This document shows positions 7,501 through 14,107 of a stretch of 19,239 nucleotides of DNA, piece by piece. This stretch comes from Pseudomonadota bacterium (GTDB lineage Bacteria; Chloroflexota; Ktedonobacteria; Ktedonobacterales; JACDGC01): NCBI GenBank assembly GCA_021323815.1, contig JAJPKG010000268.1, forward strand, positions 1 through 19,239. The letters are read 5' to 3'. The notes under the pieces were generated by a model. The model did not search any database. It worked only from the letters and a program-made list of their open reading frames with translations, and was not told the origin of the DNA. How positions within the stretch are numbered: the stretch's first letter is position 1; each line of letters begins with the position of its first letter. The position numbers and the translations under genes were made by a program.

Positions 7501-8390
7501 CTGAGGAAGAATTGCGCCGTGCCATGTTGGAGGCGCAGCGCGCCCGCGACGCCATGGACGTGTTGCGCAACCAGATGGTGGAAGAGATGAGCGAGGAAGA
7601 CGCGCAGGCAGTCATCAACCGGCTGGCGGAAGGCGCGCCGGAAGAGATCCCGCCCCCGGAAGAACTGGTCCGCCTGCGTCGCCAGATCGACTCCCTGCGT
7701 GGGCGCATGAAATCGCTCGGCGGCTACGATCCCGAAGCCCCGCAAGCCTATGAGGAGTTGAAGACGCGCTACGAATTCCTCACCGCCCAGGTGCGCGACA
7801 TGGAAGAAGCCTCTGCTCGCCTGCGCGCCGTCATCATGGAACTGGACGCCACAATGAAGCGCCGTTTTGAGGAGACGTTCCAGGCGGTCAACGAGCGCTT
7901 TCGCCAGCATTTCGTCACGCTCTTTCAGGGTGGCGCGGCGCGGCTGGAACTTACCACGCCCAAACGCGGCAGGCGCGAGGAAGATGACGAAGACGATGCC
8001 GAGGAAGAGCCGGCGGAAGCGCCGCCCACCAAACGCGCCGCGCTGGCCGGCGTGGAGATCTTCGTGCAGATCCCCGGCAAGAAGGTGCAGGAACTCAATC
8101 TGCTTTCCGGTGGCGAGCGCGCGATGGTTTCCGCCGCGCTGCTCTTCGCCTTGCTAGAGACCAATCCCCCGCCATTCTGCCTCTTGGACGAGGTGGACGC
8201 CGCGTTGGATGAATCCAACGTGGTGCGTTTCTGTGAGATATTGAATACGCTGGCGCATCAGACGCAATTCATCGTCATCACACACAACCGCGTGACCATG
8301 ACCCACGCCAACGTGATCTATGGCGTTTCCATGACCGAAAGTGTCTCGCGCATCCTGTCGATGCGCCTGGCGGAGGTACCAGCCCCATGA
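4548..8390 (+). CDS. smc: Chromosome segregation protein SMC with hinge insertion
   Basis: A 1280-residue SMC ATPase, the core of the condensin-like SMC-ScpAB complex that organises the chromosome. It starts MYLKRLQLHGFKSFA with Walker A GPNGSGKSNV at 31-40. A long coiled coil rich in Ala, Glu, Gln and Arg follows. The hinge spans roughly residues 515-720, then a second coil. The C-terminal head carries LSGGER (1186-1191), Walker B FCLLDEVDAALDE (1210-1222) and the TQFIVITHN strand. Typical bacterial SMC is about 1180-1200 residues. The excess is explained by an insertion of about 79 residues in the hinge (582-660) and an acidic linker (1144-1162) just before the head motif. GTG at 4548 is used because the family begins exactly there, with purine-rich GGGAAAGGGG upstream. 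It overlaps csaA by 4 nt. Confidence 0.96.
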   Translation: MYLKRLQLHGFKSFATRTSLEFSPGITAIVGPNGSGKSNVADGLRWVLGEQSMRHLRGKKSEDIIFAGGHGRAALGMAEVTLTLDNSSNWLPSDYSEVTVTRRVFRSGDSDYLINGAKVRLKDVLNLLSQARIGHDSYTIIGQGLVDQALSSRAEERRSLFEDAAGIRHFQAQRNDAEQRLALTHTNLSRLHDILSEIEPRLGPLAEQARRARDFITARADLDRMQRQWFGFQWRSSQEKVQLAEQAETAAQARVDELRDALSGHEGAQQEARSRRNEIIAVIAELRRQRGETLSRVQTLERDRAVAQERAASMERQRKELDGEQGRVNWALTEAEQRITQMEADLLAIEAEIEAGQAGIAELESQGHRAKQEQERAEARLRAAQRDAMQAQAKLAAAQAEIGRLSKQRAEREAALAARREAAAQSAERAAAAQARLDALREAHETQRAILGDKLVEREHLSQTIAAEQAALETRRSELADAQRERRALADRLALLREWAAGQRDSAAALAVLESIPEDERPQMLGTLAQLAQSAPEYETAFEAALGPFLHAIVAASEDDAWRAASLLHGTDAGRVTILWPVEHNNGYHDTSGNQSDHVMLQQGNHKGLPLQTNAENAAMNGAGDGQRSPNGLHAATVSRHSMPATNRAGAAHHASGHVKAQTVLRLVDLLHPEVAPEVAQVIRGIVGQMALIAEEEPATARWQVQSAPVVTAGGMVAHPAGWLAVGRAQTDAAEGVLARSRELRELPAQIDAADERIHEQEGLLANARAALEDDRAALAALEREIKTLEAQLSEGSKALGQAQREAERLNNEAQLGEAVAEQLAAEMLTLANDLATVEVRVAEAQAAHRDAADMLESIQEDAEAALEESRIQQEDLARRRTALAVQQQRYQAAKAQLAQARAQADDLAAQMQRRTARLAELAQEAEALLATMAMQGAELEAQRAILRDLSAQLHEQEAQAAQIEQQISHLEAAQAAERVALAQAEEELRRAMLEAQRARDAMDVLRNQMVEEMSEEDAQAVINRLAEGAPEEIPPPEELVRLRRQIDSLRGRMKSLGGYDPEAPQAYEELKTRYEFLTAQVRDMEEASARLRAVIMELDATMKRRFEETFQAVNERFRQHFVTLFQGGAARLELTTPKRGRREEDDEDDAEEEPAEAPPTKRAALAGVEIFVQIPGKKVQELNLLSGGERAMVSAALLFALLETNPPPFCLLDEVDAALDESNVVRFCEILNTLAHQTQFIVITHNRVTMTHANVIYGVSMTESVSRILSMRLAEVPAP
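6351..6380. repeat. Palindromic repeat-like element inside the SMC hinge insertion
   Basis: GGGCAA at 6356-6361 pairs with TTGCCC at 6372-6377, with a further CC/GG inside. The motif (GGGCAACCACAAGGGATTGCCCC) is read here through an open frame as LQQGNHKGLPLQ. It resembles intergenic hairpin repeats of the GGGCAACCACAAGGGTTGCCC style that I know from Chloroflexota and cyanobacterial genomes; no database search was possible. The surrounding insertion, 6301-6530, has 127 G/C in 230 bases by hand count (55%, and 48% in its first 110). A sample of the flanking coil at 6001-6060 has 45 in 60 (75%). Confidence 0.5.
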
Positions 8391-8752
8391 GCGAGCAATC
8401 ATCCATTCCCGCGCCGCGCCCCACCTGCTCCATTGACGACTTCGAGCGGTTGGATATCCGCGTCGGGCGCGTCATCGCCGTCGAACCGTTTCCCCAAGCG
8501 CGCAAGCCGGCCTATAAGCTCACCATCGACTTCGGCCCGCTGGGCATCAAGCGTTCCAGCGCGCAACTCACCGCGCTCTATACGCCCGAAACGCTGGTGG
8601 GACGGCTGGTGATGGCTGTGGTCAACTTTCCCCCGCGCCGCATCGCCGGCTTTTCATCCGAGGTGCTGACCCTCGGCGTGCCGGATGCCGATGGCGCGGT
8701 GGTGCTGCTGCAACCAGACCGCGATGTGCCTTTGGGCAGCCAGATGTTTTGA
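8387..8752 (+). CDS. csaA: CsaA-like tRNA-binding-domain protein
   Basis: A small single-domain protein of 121 residues. It matches the CsaA family closely along its length: DFERLDIRVGRVI near the start, FPQARKPAYKLTIDFG and GIKRSSAQLTALY in the middle, then GRLVMAVVNFPPRRIAGFSSEVLTLG and a final PDRDVPLGSQMF. This is the OB-fold also found at the C terminus of methionyl-tRNA synthetase. CsaA is described as a dimeric chaperone-like factor linked to protein export, and the fold suggests tRNA or nucleic-acid binding; its exact role is unsettled. The first 14 residues are a variable extension. The ATG at 8387 overlaps the smc stop (ATGA), so translation is likely coupled. Only 4 nt separate its stop from the convergent gene at 8757. 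Confidence 0.93.
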   Translation: MSEQSSIPAPRPTCSIDDFERLDIRVGRVIAVEPFPQARKPAYKLTIDFGPLGIKRSSAQLTALYTPETLVGRLVMAVVNFPPRRIAGFSSEVLTLGVPDADGAVVLLQPDRDVPLGSQMF

Positions 8753-8756
8753 ACGC

Positions 8757-9608
8757 TTAGGCATCCTCGCCCAAAAAGACCTCGATGGCGCGGGCGAAGG
8801 CCAGCAGATCCGGCAGGGCGCGGCGGGCCAGCGCATGCAGCGCGGCGCGGTCGATCTGTTCGGGGGTGCGCAGCAGTGTGTCACGTTGTGCCGCCAGCGG
8901 TTCCAGCGCAGTGATGATCTCTGCCGGAACGATCTGGCGCGCAGCCAGCAGCTTGAGCGCCTCGCCATAGGTTTCGGGCTGCGGAATGCCCATGCCGGCA
9001 TAGATCAGCGTAGCCGTCTGCGCTAATGCCTCAATGCTCAGCAACAGGCAGCGTTCCACCACCGCCTGGGCACGCACATCCTGGGCGAATGCGTCGTCAT
9101 CCAGCGCGGGCGGCAGCGTCTCGGCCAGCGTCGTGTGTGCTGCCCGCAAGCGTCCCAGCGCCGCGCGAATGCCGGAGCGATCCAACGCGTGCTGCGGCGT
9201 GCGCAGCCGGCGCGACAGTGCCGAGTTTTGCAGATCGTCCATCTTGCGGAAATTGAGATATTGCATCACCGCTTGCGCCTCGAAGGCCGCGCGTTTCGCT
9301 TCATCGCGCGAATAGAGAATCTGCCCATACTTGATGACCTGCAACTTCAGCAGCAGCGATGCCTGGTTCAAGATCACCACGTCCAGTGCGTCGGATTCCA
9401 GCCGCTTGGTCAGTTCGGAAAGAAAGTACAGCTGGTAATCCAGAAAATGATCGCGGGCGATTTCGTGCGCCAGCAAGATGGCGATATCCACGTCGGTCAT
9501 CTCGCCAAATGCCGCGCGGCTGGCGAGTGAGCCGGAAAGATACGCCGCCTCGACCGGGCTATGCTGAAACAGCTGGTTGAGTTGGGCATGTTTCTCGAAG
9601 AGGTTCAT
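8757..9608 (-). CDS. Fused MntA-like nucleotidyltransferase and HepT-like HEPN domain protein
   Basis: A cytoplasmic protein of 283 residues. The N-terminal half (about 1-115) is a minimal nucleotidyltransferase of the MntA type: GS at 26-27, DVD at 39-41 and a third acid D76 in LDVVILN. The C-terminal half (about 140-280) aligns with HepT/DUF86: an ER-rich helix, PETYGEALKLLAARQIVP at 211-228 and then the region that should hold the RNase motif R-x4-H-x-Y. Here it reads RDTLLRTP (242-249): arginine is kept, the histidine is R247 and the tyrosine is P249. In known HepT-MntA toxin-antitoxin pairs these are two proteins, and MntA adds AMP to that tyrosine. Both functions look lost in this fused chain. 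ATG 9608 is chosen because AGGAGG lies 8-9 nt before it; a longer upstream frame has no such site. It converges on csaA. Confidence 0.8.
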   Translation of the reverse strand: MNLFEKHAQLNQLFQHSPVEAAYLSGSLASRAAFGEMTDVDIAILLAHEIARDHFLDYQLYFLSELTKRLESDALDVVILNQASLLLKLQVIKYGQILYSRDEAKRAAFEAQAVMQYLNFRKMDDLQNSALSRRLRTPQHALDRSGIRAALGRLRAAHTTLAETLPPALDDDAFAQDVRAQAVVERCLLLSIEALAQTATLIYAGMGIPQPETYGEALKLLAARQIVPAEIITALEPLAAQRDTLLRTPEQIDRAALHALARRALPDLLAFARAIEVFLGEDA

Positions 9609-9670
9609 AGGCGGGGGCCTCCTCTCGCGGGGATGATCTCGCGCATATTGCGCATGCTTAGGTAAATTCC

Positions 9671-9676
9671 AGTATA
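9671..9676 (-). promoter_or_regulatory. Extended -10 promoter candidate for the nucleotidyltransferase-HEPN gene
   Basis: On the minus strand the sequence reads TGGTATACT, an extended -10 (TGn plus TATACT, 5 of 6 to consensus) with no clear -35. The predicted RNA would begin near 9664, leaving a leader of about 55 nt. That leader holds GCGCA/TGCGC (9641-9653), a small hairpin before the ribosome-binding site. The rest of the 286-bp divergent spacer (9609-9894) shows only a TATAGT at 9839-9844 as a weak -10 for the plus-strand gene. Confidence 0.45.
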
Positions 9677-9894
9677 CCATATCGCACGGCAGGATGCGAG
9701 AGAAAACCGAACCGCATGATGATGTTTTCCTCGCTTTCTGCTGCTGGTTGCAGAAAGAGGCATAACAAGTCATTCCTGGCATCCTGCGTCATGTTGGCGG
9801 GTTTGCGGCTGATCGTGGCGCATTCGCCGGTGATGCGCTATAGTGTTGGGCAAGAGCGTGAGTGGAATAGGGGCGAACACGAAGGGGTGACGCC

Positions 9895-11055
9895 ATGCTG
9901 GAAGAGCCGGATTTTTCCGCGCCGCCGAATCTGGATGAAACGCTGCAAGCGGCATCCTCGCGCCGGGCATGGCGCTGGCGCTGGATCGCCTCAGGCGCGA
10001 CGCTGATCGTTGCCCTGGTGCTGGCAGCGCAAATCCTGGGGCCGCGCCTGGCAACCGCTTTCTCGTTGCCCACCTCGTCAGCCGGCAAAACAACCTATGA
10101 ACTGGTGAGCAATGCCACCTGGGCAACGTTCACGATTGGCGGGCGTGTTCTGCGGGTGAACACCTATGTTATCTTGCCACAGATAACAGGCACTACCTCG
10201 ATCACCATCACGGCGTCGGCCCCGCCTTTCGGCCAGCAACAGTGCGTCATTTCAGCAAAAGCGACGACCTGTGCCGAGTCGTCGTCCGATGGCATCGTGC
10301 GGATCGCCTTCCGCTTCACGTTCGACGATCTGCCGCCCGACCAACGTGCTGCCGTAGCCGATGGCGTAACAACCGCTCTCGCGCACACCCAGCCGAGCAC
10401 CCTCATCGCTGCCGGCGCGCATTACGCCCTGGGGGATCTCATCAACTCACCCTTCCTGGCCACACAGCCGCTTTCCGCTGCGCTGCTGACCTCCCACTCC
10501 GCGTCAAGCGCCATCCCTGATCGCGCCTGCCTGGAACTGTGTGCGCCTGACGATATCGCTTTGTGGACACCCAGCACAAGCTTGATCTGGCACACGCAAA
10601 TCTATGTTCACCAGCAATGGCGCTTTGCGCATGTTGGCAACGGCGCAGTGGTGGGCACCGTGAACGAAGACTTGTTGTCGCATCCCATTCATTTCGATCT
10701 GATCTTCGCCCCCGCAACCCAGCAGTGGGATGCACCGTCTGATGGGCAAGGGGAAACGATAGCCGACGCCGTCACCCAAACGTTATGCGCGGACGGCTAT
10801 CTCAACGTGCAAGGGATGTATTTCGTGCCGTCGTCAGCGCTCGCGAATTATGCACCCACCCCGACATATACCGACCACTTGCTAGATGGTTGCCTGATTC
10901 AACTCAACACAATACACGGCAGCGGGCACATCGTCTTTTTCTGGCACACCGGCATTCTGTATTCCGCGGATGCGGCTGCCTATCAGGCCGAACCCTCACT
11001 GCCACGCGCCACCCCGCAAGATCTGGCGACGTTCGGCACTTTGGCTGACCAGTAA
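9895..11055 (+). CDS. Single-pass membrane protein of unknown function with large extracytoplasmic domain
   Basis: I do not recognise a family. The 386-residue product has a short acidic cytoplasmic N terminus, a basic/aromatic stop (RRAWRWRW, 23-30) and one hydrophobic span at about 29-48, followed by some 335 residues that should lie outside the membrane. The outside part is rich in Thr, Ser and Ala. It has six cysteines, including a CLELC pair, which could form disulphides. The start at 9895 has AAGGGG 8 nt upstream and there is no cleavable signal, so an anchored orientation with the N terminus inside is likely. The layout (short tail, one helix, beta-rich outer domain) parallels the convergent gene at 11202-12296, but the outer domains do not look alike by eye. 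Confidence 0.75.
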   Translation: MLEEPDFSAPPNLDETLQAASSRRAWRWRWIASGATLIVALVLAAQILGPRLATAFSLPTSSAGKTTYELVSNATWATFTIGGRVLRVNTYVILPQITGTTSITITASAPPFGQQQCVISAKATTCAESSSDGIVRIAFRFTFDDLPPDQRAAVADGVTTALAHTQPSTLIAAGAHYALGDLINSPFLATQPLSAALLTSHSASSAIPDRACLELCAPDDIALWTPSTSLIWHTQIYVHQQWRFAHVGNGAVVGTVNEDLLSHPIHFDLIFAPATQQWDAPSDGQGETIADAVTQTLCADGYLNVQGMYFVPSSALANYAPTPTYTDHLLDGCLIQLNTIHGSGHIVFFWHTGILYSADAAAYQAEPSLPRATPQDLATFGTLADQ

Positions 11056-11095
11056 AGAAGACATGGAATGTGCGGCCATTTGGGACAATAGGGGA

Positions 11096-11159
11096 GGGCA
11101 GCGCGTGGCCGAGCACCCGGTGGGGTACCTCCCCTGGCACACCGGGCCATGCGCTGCCC
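11096..11159. terminator. Long inverted repeat between convergent genes, probable bidirectional terminator or repeat element
   Basis: GGGCAGCGCGTGGCC (11096-11110) pairs with GGCCATGCGCTGCCC (11145-11159), 14 of 15 positions, the exception being a possible G-U. Inside, CCCGGTG (11116-11122) pairs with CACCGGG (11140-11146), and GGGG (11122-11125) with CCCC (11131-11134). It sits in the 146-bp gap between two convergent genes, where a two-way terminator is expected. There is no T-run on either side, so termination would have to rely on stem strength or on Rho. An interspersed repeat is the alternative. Confidence 0.5.
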
Positions 11160-11201
11160 GTGCTACTCTTGAAATCGGCTCACCGCGCCGCGCTCGCCGA
11201 T

Positions 11202-12296
11202 TTACGATCCCGGCGTGGGAGTCGGCGTCGGCAGGCCGGGGATGCCCGGCAGGGTAATCACTTGATCCGGCGAGGGCGGGGTGATGGTGATGCCGCTGTT
11301 CCAGGCCGTGAAGGTCAGCGTGGCATCGTTGACGATCTGCGCCGGACCAGAGCTTCCCTTCGCGCCGCCGCTGCCGCCGAAGCCCGGCACGTTCGCTACT
11401 GTGGCGCTGAGGTGTACCAGCAGCTTGGCGGGAAAATAAGAATCCTTCAGGAACCACAGATCTTCCGTCACCGGCTGGGTGGTGAGGCCGGCAGAAGTGG
11501 CAACCGCCGTCGCGGTGGCTGACACGCTGGGATTCGGCGTGCCGTTATCCAGGCTGAGCGTCCCCTGAACGTGCCAGGTATCTTTGCCGTTGATCTTTTC
11601 CGAGCCAACAAGCTTCACGTTTTTCAGGTGGCTGTAATCTTGCAGGCTGGGCAGTTGCTGCCCTTGTAACGACACCTCGATCCATTTGCCCTTAGCCGGA
11701 TTGTTGCCCCCACTGCCGAAGAGGCCGCCGAGATCGCCGAGGTTGACATACAGATTCGCGCCGTCGGTGATGATCTCGATGGTATTTTGCGAGCCGAATA
11801 GTGGGATGCTCACCGACACGTCGTTGCGGGCCGGCGATTTCGTCATCTTGCCGGTGCCGGTCAGGTTGAGTGTGGTGGGCGTGCCACCGGATCCCGACGC
11901 GGTGAAGGTGATGGCCAGGTTATCAGCGATGGAATATGTGGCATCCTTCAGGTTCGCCTTGCTGGCGTTGTTGAGAATGTCTGTCGCCGTTGGGGTGGTG
12001 CTGAAAGCACCCCGCGCGAAAGCGACCGCGGAAATGAGCAATGCCAGCGCCACCACCGCCGCAATGGCTGCGATGCCGAAGTTGCGCGCGCTGTTGTTGC
12101 CGCCATTGTTGCCGCCCCTGCCGGGAGTGACGGGCATTGCCGGCGGCATGGGCGGCGTGCCGGCAGCGTTGAATTCCGGCGTGGTGGGCGCGTCACCCAT
12201 GTTGGGCGTGCCGCTATATGGTGGGGGAACATCGCCCATGGAAGGCGTCGTTGGATTTTCATCGTTGCTGGGATTCGGCAGATCGTCTTGTTGCAT
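11202..12296 (-). CDS. Membrane-anchored LppX/LprAFG-like or LolA-fold protein
   Basis: A 364-residue protein with three parts. Residues 1-70 are a Pro/Asn/Gly-rich cytoplasmic tail with the repeated phrase MGD(V/A)P; 73-95 form one hydrophobic helix; 100-350 form an outer domain. The outer domain starts TATDILNNASKANLKDATYSI, continues with alternating strands including VSIPLFGSQNTIEIITDGANLYVNL, has GKWIEVSL, and later EDLWFLKDSYFPAKLLVHL. This pattern is like the LppX/LprAFG and LolA-type beta folds that hold lipids, seen in actinobacterial lipoproteins and in many Chloroflexota proteins. Lipid binding is inferred from fold resemblance only. There is no lipobox cysteine. The start at 12296 has AGAGGA 5-6 nt upstream; an upstream open extension to 12407 lacks such support. 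The end is Pro/Thr-rich. Confidence 0.68.
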   Translation of the reverse strand: MQQDDLPNPSNDENPTTPSMGDVPPPYSGTPNMGDAPTTPEFNAAGTPPMPPAMPVTPGRGGNNGGNNSARNFGIAAIAAVVALALLISAVAFARGAFSTTPTATDILNNASKANLKDATYSIADNLAITFTASGSGGTPTTLNLTGTGKMTKSPARNDVSVSIPLFGSQNTIEIITDGANLYVNLGDLGGLFGSGGNNPAKGKWIEVSLQGQQLPSLQDYSHLKNVKLVGSEKINGKDTWHVQGTLSLDNGTPNPSVSATATAVATSAGLTTQPVTEDLWFLKDSYFPAKLLVHLSATVANVPGFGGSGGAKGSSGPAQIVNDATLTFTAWNSGITITPPSPDQVITLPGIPGLPTPTPTPGS

Positions 12297-12487
12297 GATT
12301 TCCTCTCGCTCTTTCTGCTGATAGCCGACGCGGTTCAGCCCCGCCTCAGGCTGGCAGGCAACCGTGATGCAGATGAAGACGCGTGTTTCCTTCCCAGATT
12401 CTACCATCCCTTATCGACAAGATATAACGTGAAGATTTCACACGCCGCGAGAGCCGGCCAGTGGCCAGATTGCGTTGCATTGAGACT

Positions 12488-12517
12488 CCCCCTCTCCATC
12501 TCTGCCGGAGGGTGGGG
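12488..12517. repeat. Short GC-rich palindromic repeat, copy 1
   Basis: It begins CCCCCTCTCCATCTCTGCC and ends GGAGGGTGGGG, a C-rich arm and a G-rich arm forming an imperfect hairpin. It shares 17 of its first 19 bases with the copy at 13999-14027. Both copies flank the pseudokinase gene. The family resembles CCCCTCTCC...GGAGAGGGG hairpins common between genes in Chloroflexota; this is from memory. Confidence 0.6.
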
Positions 12518-12600
12518 CCGCATCCTGGCCGATCAGACCACGAGGGCGCAGCGTTCGAGCGAAAATTGTAAAATTTTTTTGAGACAATAGTACCTCCCTG

Positions 12601-12628
12601 CTGACAATTCACAAGAAGCGACTACAAT
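12601..12628 (+). promoter_or_regulatory. Sigma70-type promoter of the pseudokinase gene
   Basis: CTGACA (12601-12606) and TACAAT (12623-12628) are separated by 16 nt, each 5 of 6 to consensus, with A/T-rich DNA just upstream. Transcription would begin near 12635, about 63 nt before the ATG at 12698. It is one of the two best promoter matches in the window. Confidence 0.6.
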
Positions 12629-12697
12629 GGCAAAAAAGAGTTTGGGTGTCAACGGCGACGCGCATGGTGTTGGGTTCTTTGGCGAGGAGACATCCCT

Positions 12698-13888
12698 ATG
12701 AACATTCCTATGAATGGCCCGGAAGCGTTGTTAGGACGATGGTTTGGCGGGTATCGCCTGGTGAGCGTCGTTGGTCAGGGAGCAACTGGCGCGGTATTTC
12801 TGGGGCAACGCACCGAAACAGGCGGGGATCGCGTGACGATCAAAGTCTTGCTGTTGCCCTGGCAGATGCCGGCCAGCCAGCGTAACGCCTGGCGCTGGCG
12901 CTTTCAGCGCGAGGCGCAGCAGTTGATGGCGTTGCGGCATCCCAACATTTTGCCTATCCTGGCCTTCGGGGAAGAATATAACCTGCCCTATGTTGTGCAG
13001 CCCTATCTTTCCGGCGGCACCTTGCGCGACCTGCTGGCGGTGCATCGTTACGCCATTCCCCTGCAAGTGATTAGTTACGATCTCGACAAAATCGCCGACG
13101 CACTGGATTACGCTCATTTTCAGCGCATCATTCACCGCAACATCAAGCCGTCGAACATCCTCTATGATAGCGCGGGGCAGATCTATCTGGCCGATTTCAG
13201 CTTCGCGGCGGTGCAAGAGGCGCTGAGCCTGGCCGGGCGCATTGTGAGCGATCCGCAATACATGGCCCCGGAACTGGTGCGGCAAGAGCCGGCCACACCG
13301 GCATCCGATCTCTATAGCCTGGGCATTGTCATCTATGAGATCGTCACCGGGCGGCTGCCGTTTCAGGGCAACGCCTTCGACATCATGACGCAACAGGTGA
13401 ATGCCGAGCCGCCCTCGCCGCGCATGCTGCGCCGCGATCTCACCCCAGCGGCGGAAACCGCCATTCTCGCCGCGCTGGCAAAATATCCCGACGAGCGCTA
13501 TCCCGACGCGCGCAGCTTCGCCCTCGCATTCTCGCAAGCAGCGGCGCAGATGCCGTCCCCCGTGCCGCCTGACGTGCAAAAACAATATCTGACAACCAAA
13601 CACCTTGCCGGGGTCATCCGGCTGATCAGCCTGGGCAACCAGACGGGCACGCTTTCGGCGGTGCGCCAGTATGGCCCGCGCCGCGAGGACGGCGAAGTGG
13701 TTTTTGTCAACGGGCAGATCATGCAGGCACGCTGCGGCGCGCTCACCGGCAAAGCGGCGGAACAGATGTTGATGACCTGGCAGGAATGCTCATACATCTT
13801 TGTGGAAACGCTGAACACCGGCACCCTGCACAACACACTCTATACCTACATTACCAGCGGCGAACTCAACGGATTGGATGCGTCGTGA
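12698..13888 (+). CDS. Ser/Thr protein kinase-like protein (probable pseudokinase) fused to a DUF4388/PATAN domain
   Basis: A 396-residue cytoplasmic protein. Residues 18-280 have the Hanks-type kinase fold: glycine loop GQGATGAVFLG (26-36), VTIK with K49, helix-C E72, catalytic loop IIHRNIKPSNIL (144-155), LADFSFA (164-170), MAPEL (189-193) and SDLYSLG (203-209). The catalytic aspartate of HRD is asparagine (N148) and the DFG glycine is serine (S168); metal-binding D166 and N153 remain. The protein may therefore bind nucleotide but phosphorylate poorly or not at all. Residues about 297-372 match DUF4388/PATAN (IRLISLGNQTGTLSA, GEVVFVNGQIMQARCG), a domain tied to two-component and gliding regulators, usually for protein contacts. 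No membrane helix follows, unlike receptor kinases. GAGGAGA sits 7 nt before the ATG. Confidence 0.86.
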   Translation: MNIPMNGPEALLGRWFGGYRLVSVVGQGATGAVFLGQRTETGGDRVTIKVLLLPWQMPASQRNAWRWRFQREAQQLMALRHPNILPILAFGEEYNLPYVVQPYLSGGTLRDLLAVHRYAIPLQVISYDLDKIADALDYAHFQRIIHRNIKPSNILYDSAGQIYLADFSFAAVQEALSLAGRIVSDPQYMAPELVRQEPATPASDLYSLGIVIYEIVTGRLPFQGNAFDIMTQQVNAEPPSPRMLRRDLTPAAETAILAALAKYPDERYPDARSFALAFSQAAAQMPSPVPPDVQKQYLTTKHLAGVIRLISLGNQTGTLSAVRQYGPRREDGEVVFVNGQIMQARCGALTGKAAEQMLMTWQECSYIFVETLNTGTLHNTLYTYITSGELNGLDAS

Positions 13889-13998
13889 CATCCGGCATCC
13901 CGATTATGTCGAGTCTCTTGCACCATTTCACCAGAGATCGTGCGCTCAATCTTCAGGCGCGGCCCTTTCTGGGGGTCAGATCGCTTTGCCTATAGATT

Positions 13999-14027
13999 CC
14001 CCCTCTCCAGCTCTGCTGGGGAGGGGG
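13999..14027. repeat. Short GC-rich palindromic repeat, copy 2
   Basis: CCCCCTCTCCAGC (13999-14011) pairs with GCTGGGGAGGGGG (14015-14027) over a 3-nt loop, 13 pairs with one G-U. It lies 110 nt after the pseudokinase stop, in the 219-bp gap at 13889-14107, and could end that transcript, though no T-run follows. It is related to the copy at 12488-12517. Nothing else was seen in the gap. Confidence 0.65.
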
Positions 14028-14107
14028 CAGGGAATGGGGCTGTCTCTCGCGCCTGAATTACGTTTCGGCGAGCAGCCACACCGTGTCTTTCCATGCGGCA
14101 TAGCAGC

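Larger units (their letters stand above)
12297..12697. other. Divergent 401-bp intergenic region
   Basis: It separates the minus-strand LppX-like gene from the plus-strand pseudokinase gene. It holds the palindromic repeat at 12488-12517, an A/T-rich stretch (12562-12582, including a run of seven T) that could act as an UP element or curved DNA, and the promoter at 12601-12628. I could not pick a convincing promoter for the minus-strand gene. No further gene is supported. Confidence 0.6.

Noticed and set aside
9609..9782. An N-terminal extension of the nucleotidyltransferase-HEPN protein
   Set aside because: ATG 9608 has a strong ribosome-binding site and fits the start of the domain. The extension crosses the predicted promoter.
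12627..12701. A 24-residue frame ending in an ATGA overlap with the pseudokinase start
   Set aside because: Its ATG lies inside the predicted -10 box, so it would not be on the transcript, and it has no ribosome-binding site. It is worth reviving only if a promoter further upstream is shown.
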